Below the pieces are notes generated by a model. That model searched no databases. It was given only the letters and a program-made list of their open reading frames with translations, and was not told where the DNA came from. From Pseudomonadota bacterium (GTDB taxonomy: Bacteria > Myxococcota_A > UBA796 > SXON01), in contig SXON01000118.1 of NCBI GenBank assembly GCA_005778355.1, positions 1-38,821 on the forward strand: 38,821 bases of DNA, written 5' to 3'. Shown in pieces: positions 23,661 through 30,647 of the stretch. The position numbers and the translations under genes are program-made. Positions within the stretch are counted from its first letter, which is position 1. Each line of letters begins with the position of its first letter.

Positions 23661-25351
23661 TGCAAGGGTCCGCGCCGCTCTGGCTCCTCGCGTTGCTGGG
23701 CTGCCCCGGCGAGGCGACCAAGGACGGCGTGCCCGGCGACACGAGCCCACCGCCCGACACCGCCCCGGTCGAGACCGGAGAATCCGGCGGAGATTCCGCG
23801 GAGACCGGCGACAGCGCGCCCGGCGACAGCGGGGAGACGGGCGGAACGGTTGACACCGCCGACTCGGCGGACACCGGCGACAGCGCCGTCGTGGTCGAGG
23901 AGATCTGCAACAACGGCATCGACGACGACGGCGACGGCACCAGCAACGGCTGCGCCTGGTCGGGGGACTACGTCATCGACGATGTCGCGGGCATCATCGG
24001 GCCCGAGAACGCGGGCGACAAGATCGGCGCCTCGCTCGCGGCGCTCGGCGACCTCGACGGCGACGGGTTCGACGACTTCGCGGTGGGGGCCCCGAGGTAC
24101 GACCCGGACGCCGCTGACATCGACGCCCGGGGCGCGATCTACATCGTGCGCGGGAGCGCGTCGGGGGTGCCTGTGAACCTCGCGGACGCCTGGACGCGGA
24201 TCGAGGGGGACAACGCCGAGGCGAATCTGGGGCTGTACATCTCCGCTGCGGGCGACGTGGACGGCGATGGACGGGTCGACTTGCTCGCGTACACCACCGA
24301 CCGTGCCGCCGACGGCAGCACCGCGAGCTACCTCATCACCGCGATCGACGACGCCGTCGTGTCGACCGACGCCGCGACGGCGGTGTTCGTGTCGAGCAAC
24401 CCAGATGACCGCACCGGGGACGGCCCGGGTGGGGGGGACCTCACCGGGGACGGTGCGGTGGATGTGGCCGTAAGCGTGGGTCGCGAATCAGACGACCTGA
24501 TCGCGATCTGCGATGGAGCGGGGAGCGGCGAGCGCGACCCGACCGAGTGCGGCACGCTCGTTGGCTACGGCGAGACCGTCGACGGCAGCGCGGTCGATAT
24601 CGCGCGCGACCTTAATGGCGACGGCGTTGCCGACCTGCTGGTGGCTTCCCCGCGGGACTGCCGGGAGTCTGCCGGTTGTACCCAGTCCAGCGCTCCGAAT
24701 GGCGCCGCCTACGTGTTCTCGGGGCCGCTGCTCGGCATGGTGGCCTACAGCGACGCCGCACTGACGTTGATCGGCGAGGGCCACGGCGACGCCGTGACGT
24801 ACTCGGACGAGACGGAGCCCGCCCTGTGTGCTCTCGACGACGAGAACGGGGATGGCTACGCCGACATCGCTCTCGGCGCGTACTACTGGGACGCGGCACA
24901 CGCAAACGGCCAGTGGTACGGGGTGGTGTATGTCGTGAATGGGCCGGCGTCTGGCGCGATGTCGCTCGACCTCGCGCCGAAGCGGATCGAGGGCGCCACC
25001 TATGTCGACGGCGTGGGCGTGCAGGTCGCGTCGCCCGGCGACATGGACCGCGACGGTTTCGCCGACCTGGCTTTCTCGGCCCGCGGATCCCGGGTGGACG
25101 CCGCAGCATCCAGCGTCCTGCTGGCTCACGGTCCGATCCCGAGCGGCACCACCGCCGTGGTGGACGCGGAGTTCAGGGCAGACACCTCGGGTTCCGGCTA
25201 CACCGATCCCGGGCGGGGCTTGCTCGCCGCCGGGGACTTCGATGGCGACGACACGCCCGACCTCCTCGTCAGCGACTACTTGTTCGCCCCTGACCGGACC
25301 GCGGACGTCTACGATGGCCGCCTCTGGTTGATCGCCGGGCGCGGCTTCTAG
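23660..25351 (+). CDS. FG-GAP repeat lipoprotein
   Basis: 563 residues from GTG at 23660. MQGSAPLWLLALLGC gives a lipobox (LLGC) at residue 15. A long G-D-T/S-linker of D-S-A-E-T-G-D-S type runs to ~residue 80, then EICNNGIDDDGDG, the C-N-x-x-D-D-D-x-D-G calcium-binding signature common at the start of myxobacterial surface proteins. Residues ~95-560 contain about seven integrin-alpha-like FG-GAP blades: each has D-x-D-G-x-x-D-x-x-V/I-G/A-A-P (for example DLDGDGFDDFAVGAPRYD, DENGDGYADIALGAYY, DRDGFADLAFSA, DGDDTPDLLVSDY), together a beta-propeller with bound calcium. Such proteins bind ligands or carbohydrate at the cell surface. Coupled to the upstream small gene; the unrecognised 399-residue gene follows 13 bp downstream. 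Confidence 0.88.
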   Translation: MQGSAPLWLLALLGCPGEATKDGVPGDTSPPPDTAPVETGESGGDSAETGDSAPGDSGETGGTVDTADSADTGDSAVVVEEICNNGIDDDGDGTSNGCAWSGDYVIDDVAGIIGPENAGDKIGASLAALGDLDGDGFDDFAVGAPRYDPDAADIDARGAIYIVRGSASGVPVNLADAWTRIEGDNAEANLGLYISAAGDVDGDGRVDLLAYTTDRAADGSTASYLITAIDDAVVSTDAATAVFVSSNPDDRTGDGPGGGDLTGDGAVDVAVSVGRESDDLIAICDGAGSGERDPTECGTLVGYGETVDGSAVDIARDLNGDGVADLLVASPRDCRESAGCTQSSAPNGAAYVFSGPLLGMVAYSDAALTLIGEGHGDAVTYSDETEPALCALDDENGDGYADIALGAYYWDAAHANGQWYGVVYVVNGPASGAMSLDLAPKRIEGATYVDGVGVQVASPGDMDRDGFADLAFSARGSRVDAAASSVLLAHGPIPSGTTAVVDAEFRADTSGSGYTDPGRGLLAAGDFDGDDTPDLLVSDYLFAPDRTADVYDGRLWLIAGRGF

Positions 25352-25364
25352 GCAGCAGGTCCGC

Positions 25365-26564
25365 ATGCCGATCCGCTCCGAGACGGAGACCACCGCCACC
25401 TTCAGGCACCTGGTGCCGATGTTCCACGCGCGGGTGCCGGGGGCCAGCAAGTGGGTATTCCCCGCGCCCGACGATGTCTCGGGATCCGTCGCCGTGTCCT
25501 GGGAATCGGGCCAGGACCTCTACATCGGCCGCGTCGATCCCGAGGCCCCTCCCACCAGCACCGGCTGGGCCGTGACGTCATCGACTCAGCTCACGGGGTT
25601 GGGCAACGTTAGCGATCACTTTCATGTCGTGGCCTTCGGCTACCACATCATCGTGTTCTCCACCGGCGACGCGAACCGCGTGCGCATGATCGTGGCGGAC
25701 TCGAGCTTTTCCTACTCCACCGAAAGTGAGATAGCGCTGAGCCAGAGTGCGTACGGAAGTTCGATGGGCAACCTCGTCGACCTCGACGACTACGCCAAGA
25801 CCAAGACCAACGATCTGTACGTTGTACAGGCTTCGACCACCAGCAACCTCGTCGCCATCGGCATCGGCCTGTACGACTCGAGCGGCCTCCTCCAGGTTGG
25901 CCACCTGATCATCATGGTCAACATCAGCTCCGCCCCCCTCACCACCGACCCCGCCCTCGACACCAGCTTCGGCAGCGGCGGCGTCGCCGAGTTCCGCGAC
26001 TCCTCCACCGGTACCCTGACCTTCCAGTACATGGCCACCGCGAACTACCTGGCGCAGGCGGCCGCGTACTCGTCCTCGGGCGGCACGGGCAGTGGCTACG
26101 AGTGGCAAGTCCTGGCCCCCTCGCGGATGGACAGCAACTACGCCACTACCATCGAGTTGTTGTCCACCTCGGACCTCGAGACGCCATCCGAGATGACCTC
26201 GATCGAGCGTATCACCAACGACGGCGTTGATGACCACTACCATTTCCTGTCGATGCCGATGCAGGTGCTGTTCAACAACGGGATGCGCTTCATCGTCTGT
26301 CGCGACATTCCGGACCCCTCGACGGTGTTCAGCTCCACCAGCTCGAGCTCGCTGCCCTCGGACTACGGCAGCCTCGTCGGCTGGCTACTCGACGAGAACC
26401 TCGACTTCGCGGGCTGGTACACCAGCAGCAACCCCAAGACCTTCGTGGCCGGCCGTGGGAACCGCCCCCACGTCGCGCGGTACGGCCGCCACATCCTCTT
26501 GCTCGGTTACGACGACACCAACGGCGAGGGCTGGATGATGGCCTACTGGATGGTCTTCGTGTGA
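25365..26564 (+). CDS. hypothetical protein, probable beta-propeller
   Basis: 399 residues, no family recognised, no signal peptide and no membrane segment. The sequence is made of repeated beta-rich segments with similar rhythm: a hydrophobic strand, then DH-F/Y-H turns and long Ser/Thr runs (SDHFHVVAFGYHIIVFSTGDA, DDHYHFLSMPMQVLF, NRPHVARYGRHILLLGYDD), which suggests a propeller or solenoid. The DHFH, DHYH and RPHVARYGRH histidines recur at similar places and could bind a metal, which is inference. It lies 13 bp after the FG-GAP lipoprotein and is probably co-transcribed with it and with the 147-residue protein, forming a three-gene set. Two of the three products lack an export signal although the other is a lipoprotein. 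Confidence 0.65.
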   Translation: MPIRSETETTATFRHLVPMFHARVPGASKWVFPAPDDVSGSVAVSWESGQDLYIGRVDPEAPPTSTGWAVTSSTQLTGLGNVSDHFHVVAFGYHIIVFSTGDANRVRMIVADSSFSYSTESEIALSQSAYGSSMGNLVDLDDYAKTKTNDLYVVQASTTSNLVAIGIGLYDSSGLLQVGHLIIMVNISSAPLTTDPALDTSFGSGGVAEFRDSSTGTLTFQYMATANYLAQAAAYSSSGGTGSGYEWQVLAPSRMDSNYATTIELLSTSDLETPSEMTSIERITNDGVDDHYHFLSMPMQVLFNNGMRFIVCRDIPDPSTVFSSTSSSSLPSDYGSLVGWLLDENLDFAGWYTSSNPKTFVAGRGNRPHVARYGRHILLLGYDDTNGEGWMMAYWMVFV

Positions 26565-26597
26565 CACCCTCCGTCGCTTGCGCGGCCCGCTAGCCCG

Positions 26598-26705
26598 CTA
26601 CGACGACAACCACCGCAACAGCGCCCGCCGCGCGAAGAAGAACAGGATCGCCAGGACGAGGAAACCCGCCCCCGCCGCGATCGCCTCGGTGGCGGCGCCG
26701 CTCAA
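26598..26705 (-). CDS. 35-residue single-span membrane microprotein
   Basis: Starts at TTG 26705, whose bases overlap the stop codon of the upstream cytochrome gene (TTGA), a start-stop overlap like the ATGA overlaps elsewhere in this block. The predicted product is a short polar lead, about 20 hydrophobic residues (AIAAGAGFLVLAILFFFA) and a basic tail (RRALLRWLSS), the positive-inside pattern of a small inner-membrane protein. It resembles the single-helix subunits of respiratory complexes such as CcoQ-like or CydX-like peptides in size and layout only; I do not claim homology. Linked by position to the cytochrome and copper monooxygenase-like genes. Confidence 0.55.
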   Translation of the reverse strand: MSGAATEAIAAGAGFLVLAILFFFARRALLRWLSS

Positions 26706-27097
26706 TTGTCCTCTGCCCCCTCGCTGATCCACTGGCGCACCAGCTCGAGTCGCTCGGCATCGAGGCCCGAGGCGCCCGGCATCAGCGTGCCCACGTAGTC
26801 GCCTTCGCCGGTGAGCTTCGTCACGAGGTAGCTCGCGTCGGGGTCGCCGGGGACCACGCGGATCGCGCCCTCGGGCGGCGCGCCGTACTTCTCGTCGCCC
26901 TCGGCGTCGATCGCCACCAGTTCGCTGTACGAGAGGCCGTCGAGCAGGGTGAGTCCCGCGTTGCCGCCGCCGTCGCCGTGGCAGGTGGAGAACGCGCAGG
27001 ACTGCGTGAAAACCTCGGCCTGGACATTGACGAGGGTGGGCGCGAGGCCGCTGTCGACCGGCTCGTCGGGGCTGCAGGCGAACAAGAAGGCGATCAT
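26702..27097 (-). CDS. cytochrome c-like lipoprotein with CX4CH haem motif
   Basis: 131 residues from ATG at 27097. MIAFLFAC puts the lipidated Cys at residue 8. The rest is a Planctomycete/myxobacterial-type cytochrome domain: AEVFTQSCAFSTCHGDGGG has C34-x4-C39-H40 instead of the normal CX2CH, followed by AGLTLLDGLSYSELV, VVPGDPDASYLVTKLTG and a probable axial Met (M107, LMPGAS) near the end. It likely carries one haem in the periplasm or envelope. The start overlaps the stop of the copper monooxygenase-like gene as ATGA, and its own stop overlaps the microprotein start, so three genes are translationally coupled. An electron-transfer role beside the copper protein is inference. Confidence 0.8.
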   Translation of the reverse strand: MIAFLFACSPDEPVDSGLAPTLVNVQAEVFTQSCAFSTCHGDGGGNAGLTLLDGLSYSELVAIDAEGDEKYGAPPEGAIRVVPGDPDASYLVTKLTGEGDYVGTLMPGASGLDAERLELVRQWISEGAEDN

Positions 27098-28050
27098 TCG
27101 TTGCCGTCGCAGATGACGGTGGACTTCTGCGGGTAGACGATGTTCACGCCCACGCACATCTCGTGCGGGAACAACAGGGGTTCATCCTTGTCGTTGAACC
27201 AGGAACAGCTCGTCTTGAAGGTGGTGCCGGCCGGGACGGGCATCGAGGCGTCGGGGTAGTAGTCGATGATGGGCGCGTCGCGGTACACCGGGTCCCACTC
27301 GGGGATGTTGTAGAAGGGCTCCAGGTTCGCGTCGACCTTGCGCTCGATGGCGAACGACGTGCCCCACTCGTGCATGTGCCCGAGCACGTAGAGGAAGTTC
27401 CAATCGGTGTCGGTGGTGCACTCGAAGTCGGTGCTGAGCGAGCCGCCGGGCGGGATCTCGAAGTCGTCGCGGTTGAAGATGAGCGGCGCCGCCCAGGTGA
27501 CGACCTCGTCTTCCGGGGTGAGCGTGAGCACCGCGAGGTCGCGCACACGAATGGCCTCGGTACCCGTGTTGATGTAGTGCGACTGCATCACAAAGCGCTG
27601 GCCGCCCTCCAGCTCGAAGGCCATACCCTCGGGCAAGGGCATCGCGATCTCGATCTCTTCGCCGCCGACGCTGCCGCCGTTGGTGATGCCCACCGGCTCG
27701 AGATCAGACATCTGGAACTCGCCGCCTTCGCCGGTGCAATCCATCACCGTGCCGTCGGGCACGTCGATGGCCGGGGTGGTGGTGCCCATCATCTGCAGGT
27801 GGTGTCCGCCGCTGCCCTGGAAGGTGTGCACGTCGTGGAGGCCCACGTCGTCGCCCTCGTAGGTGTCGAAGAGGCAGATCATCACGTCGTCGCCGGGCTC
27901 GATCACCGTGTCGGGGCCCTCGAAGACGATCTGGTTCTCGGCCAGGTCGCCGAGGTCGGCCTCCTGCACGCGGAGGTCGAGGGCGTCGGCGACGGCGGCG
28001 GTGTCGGCGCTGTCGGAGGTGTTGGCGGCGCAGGCGAGGAGGATCAGCAT
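27094..28050 (-). CDS. copper type II monooxygenase-like lipoprotein (PHM fold)
   Basis: 318 residues from ATG at 28050. MLILLAC places the lipid Cys at residue 7, followed by a short S-D-S-A-D-T linker. The body matches the peptidylglycine/dopamine monooxygenase fold: H83-H84 (GGHHLQMM) and H158 (QSHYINTG) correspond to the CuH (CuA) site, and H225-x-H227 (GHMHEWG) with M298 (HEMCVGVNIVYP) to the CuM (CuB) site. All six copper-ligand positions are thus present. The enzymes hydroxylate C-H bonds using O2 and a reductant. Here the neighbouring cytochrome could supply electrons in place of ascorbate, which is inference. Overlaps the upstream lipoprotein gene by 7 bp and the downstream cytochrome gene by 4 bp. 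Confidence 0.82.
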   Translation of the reverse strand: MLILLACAANTSDSADTAAVADALDLRVQEADLGDLAENQIVFEGPDTVIEPGDDVMICLFDTYEGDDVGLHDVHTFQGSGGHHLQMMGTTTPAIDVPDGTVMDCTGEGGEFQMSDLEPVGITNGGSVGGEEIEIAMPLPEGMAFELEGGQRFVMQSHYINTGTEAIRVRDLAVLTLTPEDEVVTWAAPLIFNRDDFEIPPGGSLSTDFECTTDTDWNFLYVLGHMHEWGTSFAIERKVDANLEPFYNIPEWDPVYRDAPIIDYYPDASMPVPAGTTFKTSCSWFNDKDEPLLFPHEMCVGVNIVYPQKSTVICDGNE

Positions 28051-28502
28051 GGGTGGAGCAGCTCCATTCGGACGGTGATGGGGTTGTCGCCGGGGACGAC
28101 GGCGACCTTGTTGTCGTTGGGGACGGTGATCGGGTCGCCGCACTCGCAGTCGTTGGCGTCGCTGTCGAGGCAGCCGAGGATCCACAGGGTCTGCGGATCG
28201 AGGGGCTCGCTCGTCCACGCCAACTCGCTGGGACCGCCGCCGTCGGAGAGGTCGAGGCTCGTGGATGCGAAGTCGACCAGCGACTCGGCGCCCTCGTTCA
28301 TGCCGATCGCGGTCGCGTCGTCTTCGCGGTAGATCGAGCCGTGGAACAGGCCGATCGGCGGCTCCGCCATGCCCTCGATGAGGTCGTCGTCCATCTGGAA
28401 GCTGAGCTGCAGCGTGGCCAGCGTGGCCGTGGTGCCGCCCTCGGCGCCGGTGTCGCCCGTTTCGCCCGTGGAACCGGTGCAAGCGAGAAGCAGGAAGATC
28501 AC
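28044..28502 (-). CDS. small lipoprotein, first gene of copper/cytochrome block
   Basis: 152 residues from GTG at 28502, with GGAG 6 nt upstream. MIFLLLAC puts the lipidated Cys at residue 8; no other start codon lies in frame upstream, so this very short signal is forced. A G-S-T-G-E-T-G-D-T-G linker (9-23) is followed by a ~125-residue domain with a CLDSDANDCECGD cysteine cluster and a final Cys, not a family I recognise. The stop lies 7 bp inside the start of the copper monooxygenase-like gene, and the gene begins 51 bp after the stop of rnhB on the same strand. Probably a surface partner of the copper protein; function unknown. Confidence 0.72.
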   Translation of the reverse strand: MIFLLLACTGSTGETGDTGAEGGTTATLATLQLSFQMDDDLIEGMAEPPIGLFHGSIYREDDATAIGMNEGAESLVDFASTSLDLSDGGGPSELAWTSEPLDPQTLWILGCLDSDANDCECGDPITVPNDNKVAVVPGDNPITVRMELLHPC

Positions 28503-28553
28503 CGGTAGCTCCGCGAGGCCCCGAGGCTATCCCAACCGGCCGACATCCGCATA

Positions 28554-29162
28554 TCAGCCGAACAACTGGCCCTGCCGCAGGTTGTCGAGGGTGGCCCAGC
28601 GGGTGCGCACGTACGGCGGCAAGGCCTCGCCACGCTGGATGAACCCGAGCAGGTGAGCACGGGTGACCGGGTCGGAGGGGTAGCCGCTGCCGACGCCGTC
28701 GAGGGCCTCAATGCGACTGTCGCGACACAGTTTTGCTGCGATACTGGCGGCGCCCACCACCGGGTAGGTCGAGTCGGCCTTCGGCTCCACGATCCAGTCC
28801 ACCACGCCCGAGAGGCGCACCAGGCGCTGTCGGAGCGACTTGATGCCGCGAGGGTGCACCGGCGCGTCGAGGTAGACGCGATCAGGGCGGAAGTGGGCCA
28901 CCTGCTCGAGGAAGGCCTCGATCTCCAGCTCGTTGACGTTGCCCTCGTCGATCCGCGAGGGTGGGATCTCGGTGACCCGGGCCGTGCCGAGCGTCACGAG
29001 GCGCGCGTGGACGGTGGCCCGCTTCGCCGGAGACAAGGCCTTGCTGTCGTCGGCGCCCGCTTCCCGGAGCGCCGCCTGCTCGCCCTCGAAGCAGAAGGCA
29101 CCCACCACCAGTGGACCGATCACGCAGCCGCGGCCGGCTTCGTCGAGCCCGAGGATTCGCAT
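28554..29162 (-). CDS. rnhB: ribonuclease HII, archaeal-like
   Basis: 202 residues. Catalytic acids D7 and E8 (LGLDEAGRGCVIGPLVVGA), D99 (VYLDAP) and D130 (EPKADSTYPVVGAASIAAK) are all present. It cleaves RNA in RNA-DNA hybrids, including single misincorporated ribonucleotides. Several segments look closer to archaeal/eukaryotic RNase HII than to the usual bacterial RnhB: the DEAGRG-x-VIGP start, DSKALSPAKR, and a C-terminal GSGYPSDPVTRAHL with VRTRWATLDNL. Divergent from nuoA with 90 bp between starts; the downstream lipoprotein gene on the same strand is 51 bp away. Family assignment is certain; the subgroup is by eye. Confidence 0.92.
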   Translation of the reverse strand: MRILGLDEAGRGCVIGPLVVGAFCFEGEQAALREAGADDSKALSPAKRATVHARLVTLGTARVTEIPPSRIDEGNVNELEIEAFLEQVAHFRPDRVYLDAPVHPRGIKSLRQRLVRLSGVVDWIVEPKADSTYPVVGAASIAAKLCRDSRIEALDGVGSGYPSDPVTRAHLLGFIQRGEALPPYVRTRWATLDNLRQGQLFG

Positions 29163-29252
29163 CGGGCCGGCCTATCTCGGCGGTCACCGCGCGTACTTGT
29201 GTCGGCCCACGGGCCGGGATACCGCGCGGCCCCTCCCCCACCAGAGGTGCGC

Positions 29253-29624
29253 GTGGTCAACCCCTACGTGCCGGTCCTCGTCTCCCTCGCCATCGCCATC
29301 ATCTTCTCGCTGGCGTTCGTGGCTGGAAGCCGCTTCCTCGGCCCGCATCGTCCCACCCCGCAAAAGACGGCGCTCTACGAGTGCGGCATGCCCGCGCGCT
29401 TCGCCACGAACCAGCGCTTCTCGGTGAAGTTCTACCTCGTCGCGGTGCTCTTCATCCTCTTCGACCTTGAAGCGGTCTTCCTCTTTCCCTGGTCGGTGGT
29501 TTTCCGCGACCTGGTGGCCGAGGGTGCCGGTGCCTTCCTTTTTGCCGAGATGATGGTGTTTCTCGGCGTACTTTTTCTGGGCTGGGTGTACTGCCTGAAG
29601 CGCGGAGCCTTCCAATGGGACTAG
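29253..29624 (+). CDS. nuoA: NADH-quinone oxidoreductase subunit A
   Basis: 123 residues from GTG at 29253, with AGAGG 5 nt upstream; an in-frame GTG at 29247 is possible. Three membrane helices with the family signature [20 protein letters not shown] and [20 protein letters not shown] between helices 1 and 2, where E and D residues line the quinone-channel region. First gene of the complex I operon; the next gene overlaps it by 10 bp. The upstream gap holds a short inverted repeat CGGCCC/GGGCCG at about 29202-29215 but no clear promoter. Confidence 0.95.
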   Translation: MVNPYVPVLVSLAIAIIFSLAFVAGSRFLGPHRPTPQKTALYECGMPARFATNQRFSVKFYLVAVLFILFDLEAVFLFPWSVVFRDLVAEGAGAFLFAEMMVFLGVLFLGWVYCLKRGAFQWD

Positions 29625-30094
29625 AAGCCGAGATCGAGTCTCCCTTCATCGCGACGCGCCTCGACGAGGTGGTGAACTGGGGACGCGCCTACTCCTTGTG
29701 GCCGATGCCCTTCGGTACCGCCTGCTGCGCCATCGAGTTCATGGGCGTGGTGTCTGGCCGCTTCGACGTGTCGCGATTCGGCGCCGAGCTGGTGCGCTTC
29801 TCGCCGCGGCAGGCCGACCTCATCCTCGTGATGGGCACGATCACGCAGAAGATGGCGCCGGTGCTCAGGCAGATCTACGACCAGATGCCTGATCCCAAGT
29901 GGGTGATCTCCATGGGCGCCTGCGCGTCGAGCGGCGGCTTCTACGACAACTACGCCGTCGTCCAGGGTGTTGACGAGCTGATCCCGGTCGACGTGTACGT
30001 GGCCGGTTGCCCGCCGCGCCCGGAGAACGTCATCGGTGCGGTCGTGAAGATCCAGGAGAAGATCTCACGCGAGAAAGTCTCGAGTTGGCGGTAG
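29615..30094 (+). CDS. nuoB: NADH-quinone oxidoreductase subunit B
   Basis: 159 residues. The N2 4Fe-4S ligands are the tandem pair C37-C38 ([11 protein letters not shown]), C103 (GACASSGG) and C132 (GCPPRPE). N2 passes electrons to quinone at the junction with NuoD. Sits in the peripheral arm next to NuoA/NuoH. Starts 10 bp before the end of nuoA. All expected motifs are present and length is normal. Confidence 0.97.
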   Translation: MGLEAEIESPFIATRLDEVVNWGRAYSLWPMPFGTACCAIEFMGVVSGRFDVSRFGAELVRFSPRQADLILVMGTITQKMAPVLRQIYDQMPDPKWVISMGACASSGGFYDNYAVVQGVDELIPVDVYVAGCPPRPENVIGAVVKIQEKISREKVSSWR

Positions 30095-30104
30095 GAGCAC
30101 CACG

Positions 30105-30647
30105 ATGATCGAACGCGAGATCATGGACAAGGTCACCGCCCGCCTGGGCTCGAAGGTGCTCGCCACCTACGAGTTTCGCGGCCAGTGCGTGGTCACCATC
30201 CGCCCCGCCGACCTGCGCGACCTGCTCGCCTGGCTGCGCGACGACCCCGAGCTCGACATGAAGTGGCTCATGGACGTGGGGGGCGTCGACTACCTCGGCT
30301 ACAGCCCCGGCGGCAACGACGACGACGACCGGGAATGGCGCTTCGAAGTTGTCTATCAACTCTACTCGATGTCGAAGAACCATCGTTTCCGCGTGAAAGT
30401 GGCGGTCAACGAGACCGAGTGCGAGGTCCCGAGCATCTGGGACATGTGGGGCATGGCCAACTGGATGGAACGCGAAGTGTGGGATTTGTTCGGCATCAAG
30501 TTTCCCGGACACCCCAACATGCGTCGCATCATGTGTCACGACGACTTTCAGGGCCATGCGCTGCGCAAGGATTACCCGATCAACAAGCGGCAGAAGCTCA
30601 CGGTGCCCGCCGAGAACTTGCTCTGCGAGAAGGTGGAGTGGGCATGA
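30105..30647 (+). CDS. nuoC: NADH-quinone oxidoreductase subunit C
   Basis: 180 residues, the 30-kDa subunit, separate from NuoD (unlike the fused NuoCD of E. coli). Signature near the C-terminus: ANWMEREVWDLFGIKFPGHPNMRRI followed by HALRKDYPI. An acidic GGNDDDDRE loop (about 66-74) is longer than usual. It scaffolds NuoB/NuoD in the peripheral arm. ATG overlaps nuoD as ATGA. Confidence 0.96.
   Translation: MIEREIMDKVTARLGSKVLATYEFRGQCVVTIRPADLRDLLAWLRDDPELDMKWLMDVGGVDYLGYSPGGNDDDDREWRFEVVYQLYSMSKNHRFRVKVAVNETECEVPSIWDMWGMANWMEREVWDLFGIKFPGHPNMRRIMCHDDFQGHALRKDYPINKRQKLTVPAENLLCEKVEWA

Noticed and set aside
26702..27157. Upstream in-frame start at 27157 giving the cytochrome a basic n-region
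   Set aside because: It would overlap the copper monooxygenase-like gene by 64 bp; the ATGA overlap at 27097 matches the pattern of the neighbouring genes. Not fully excluded.
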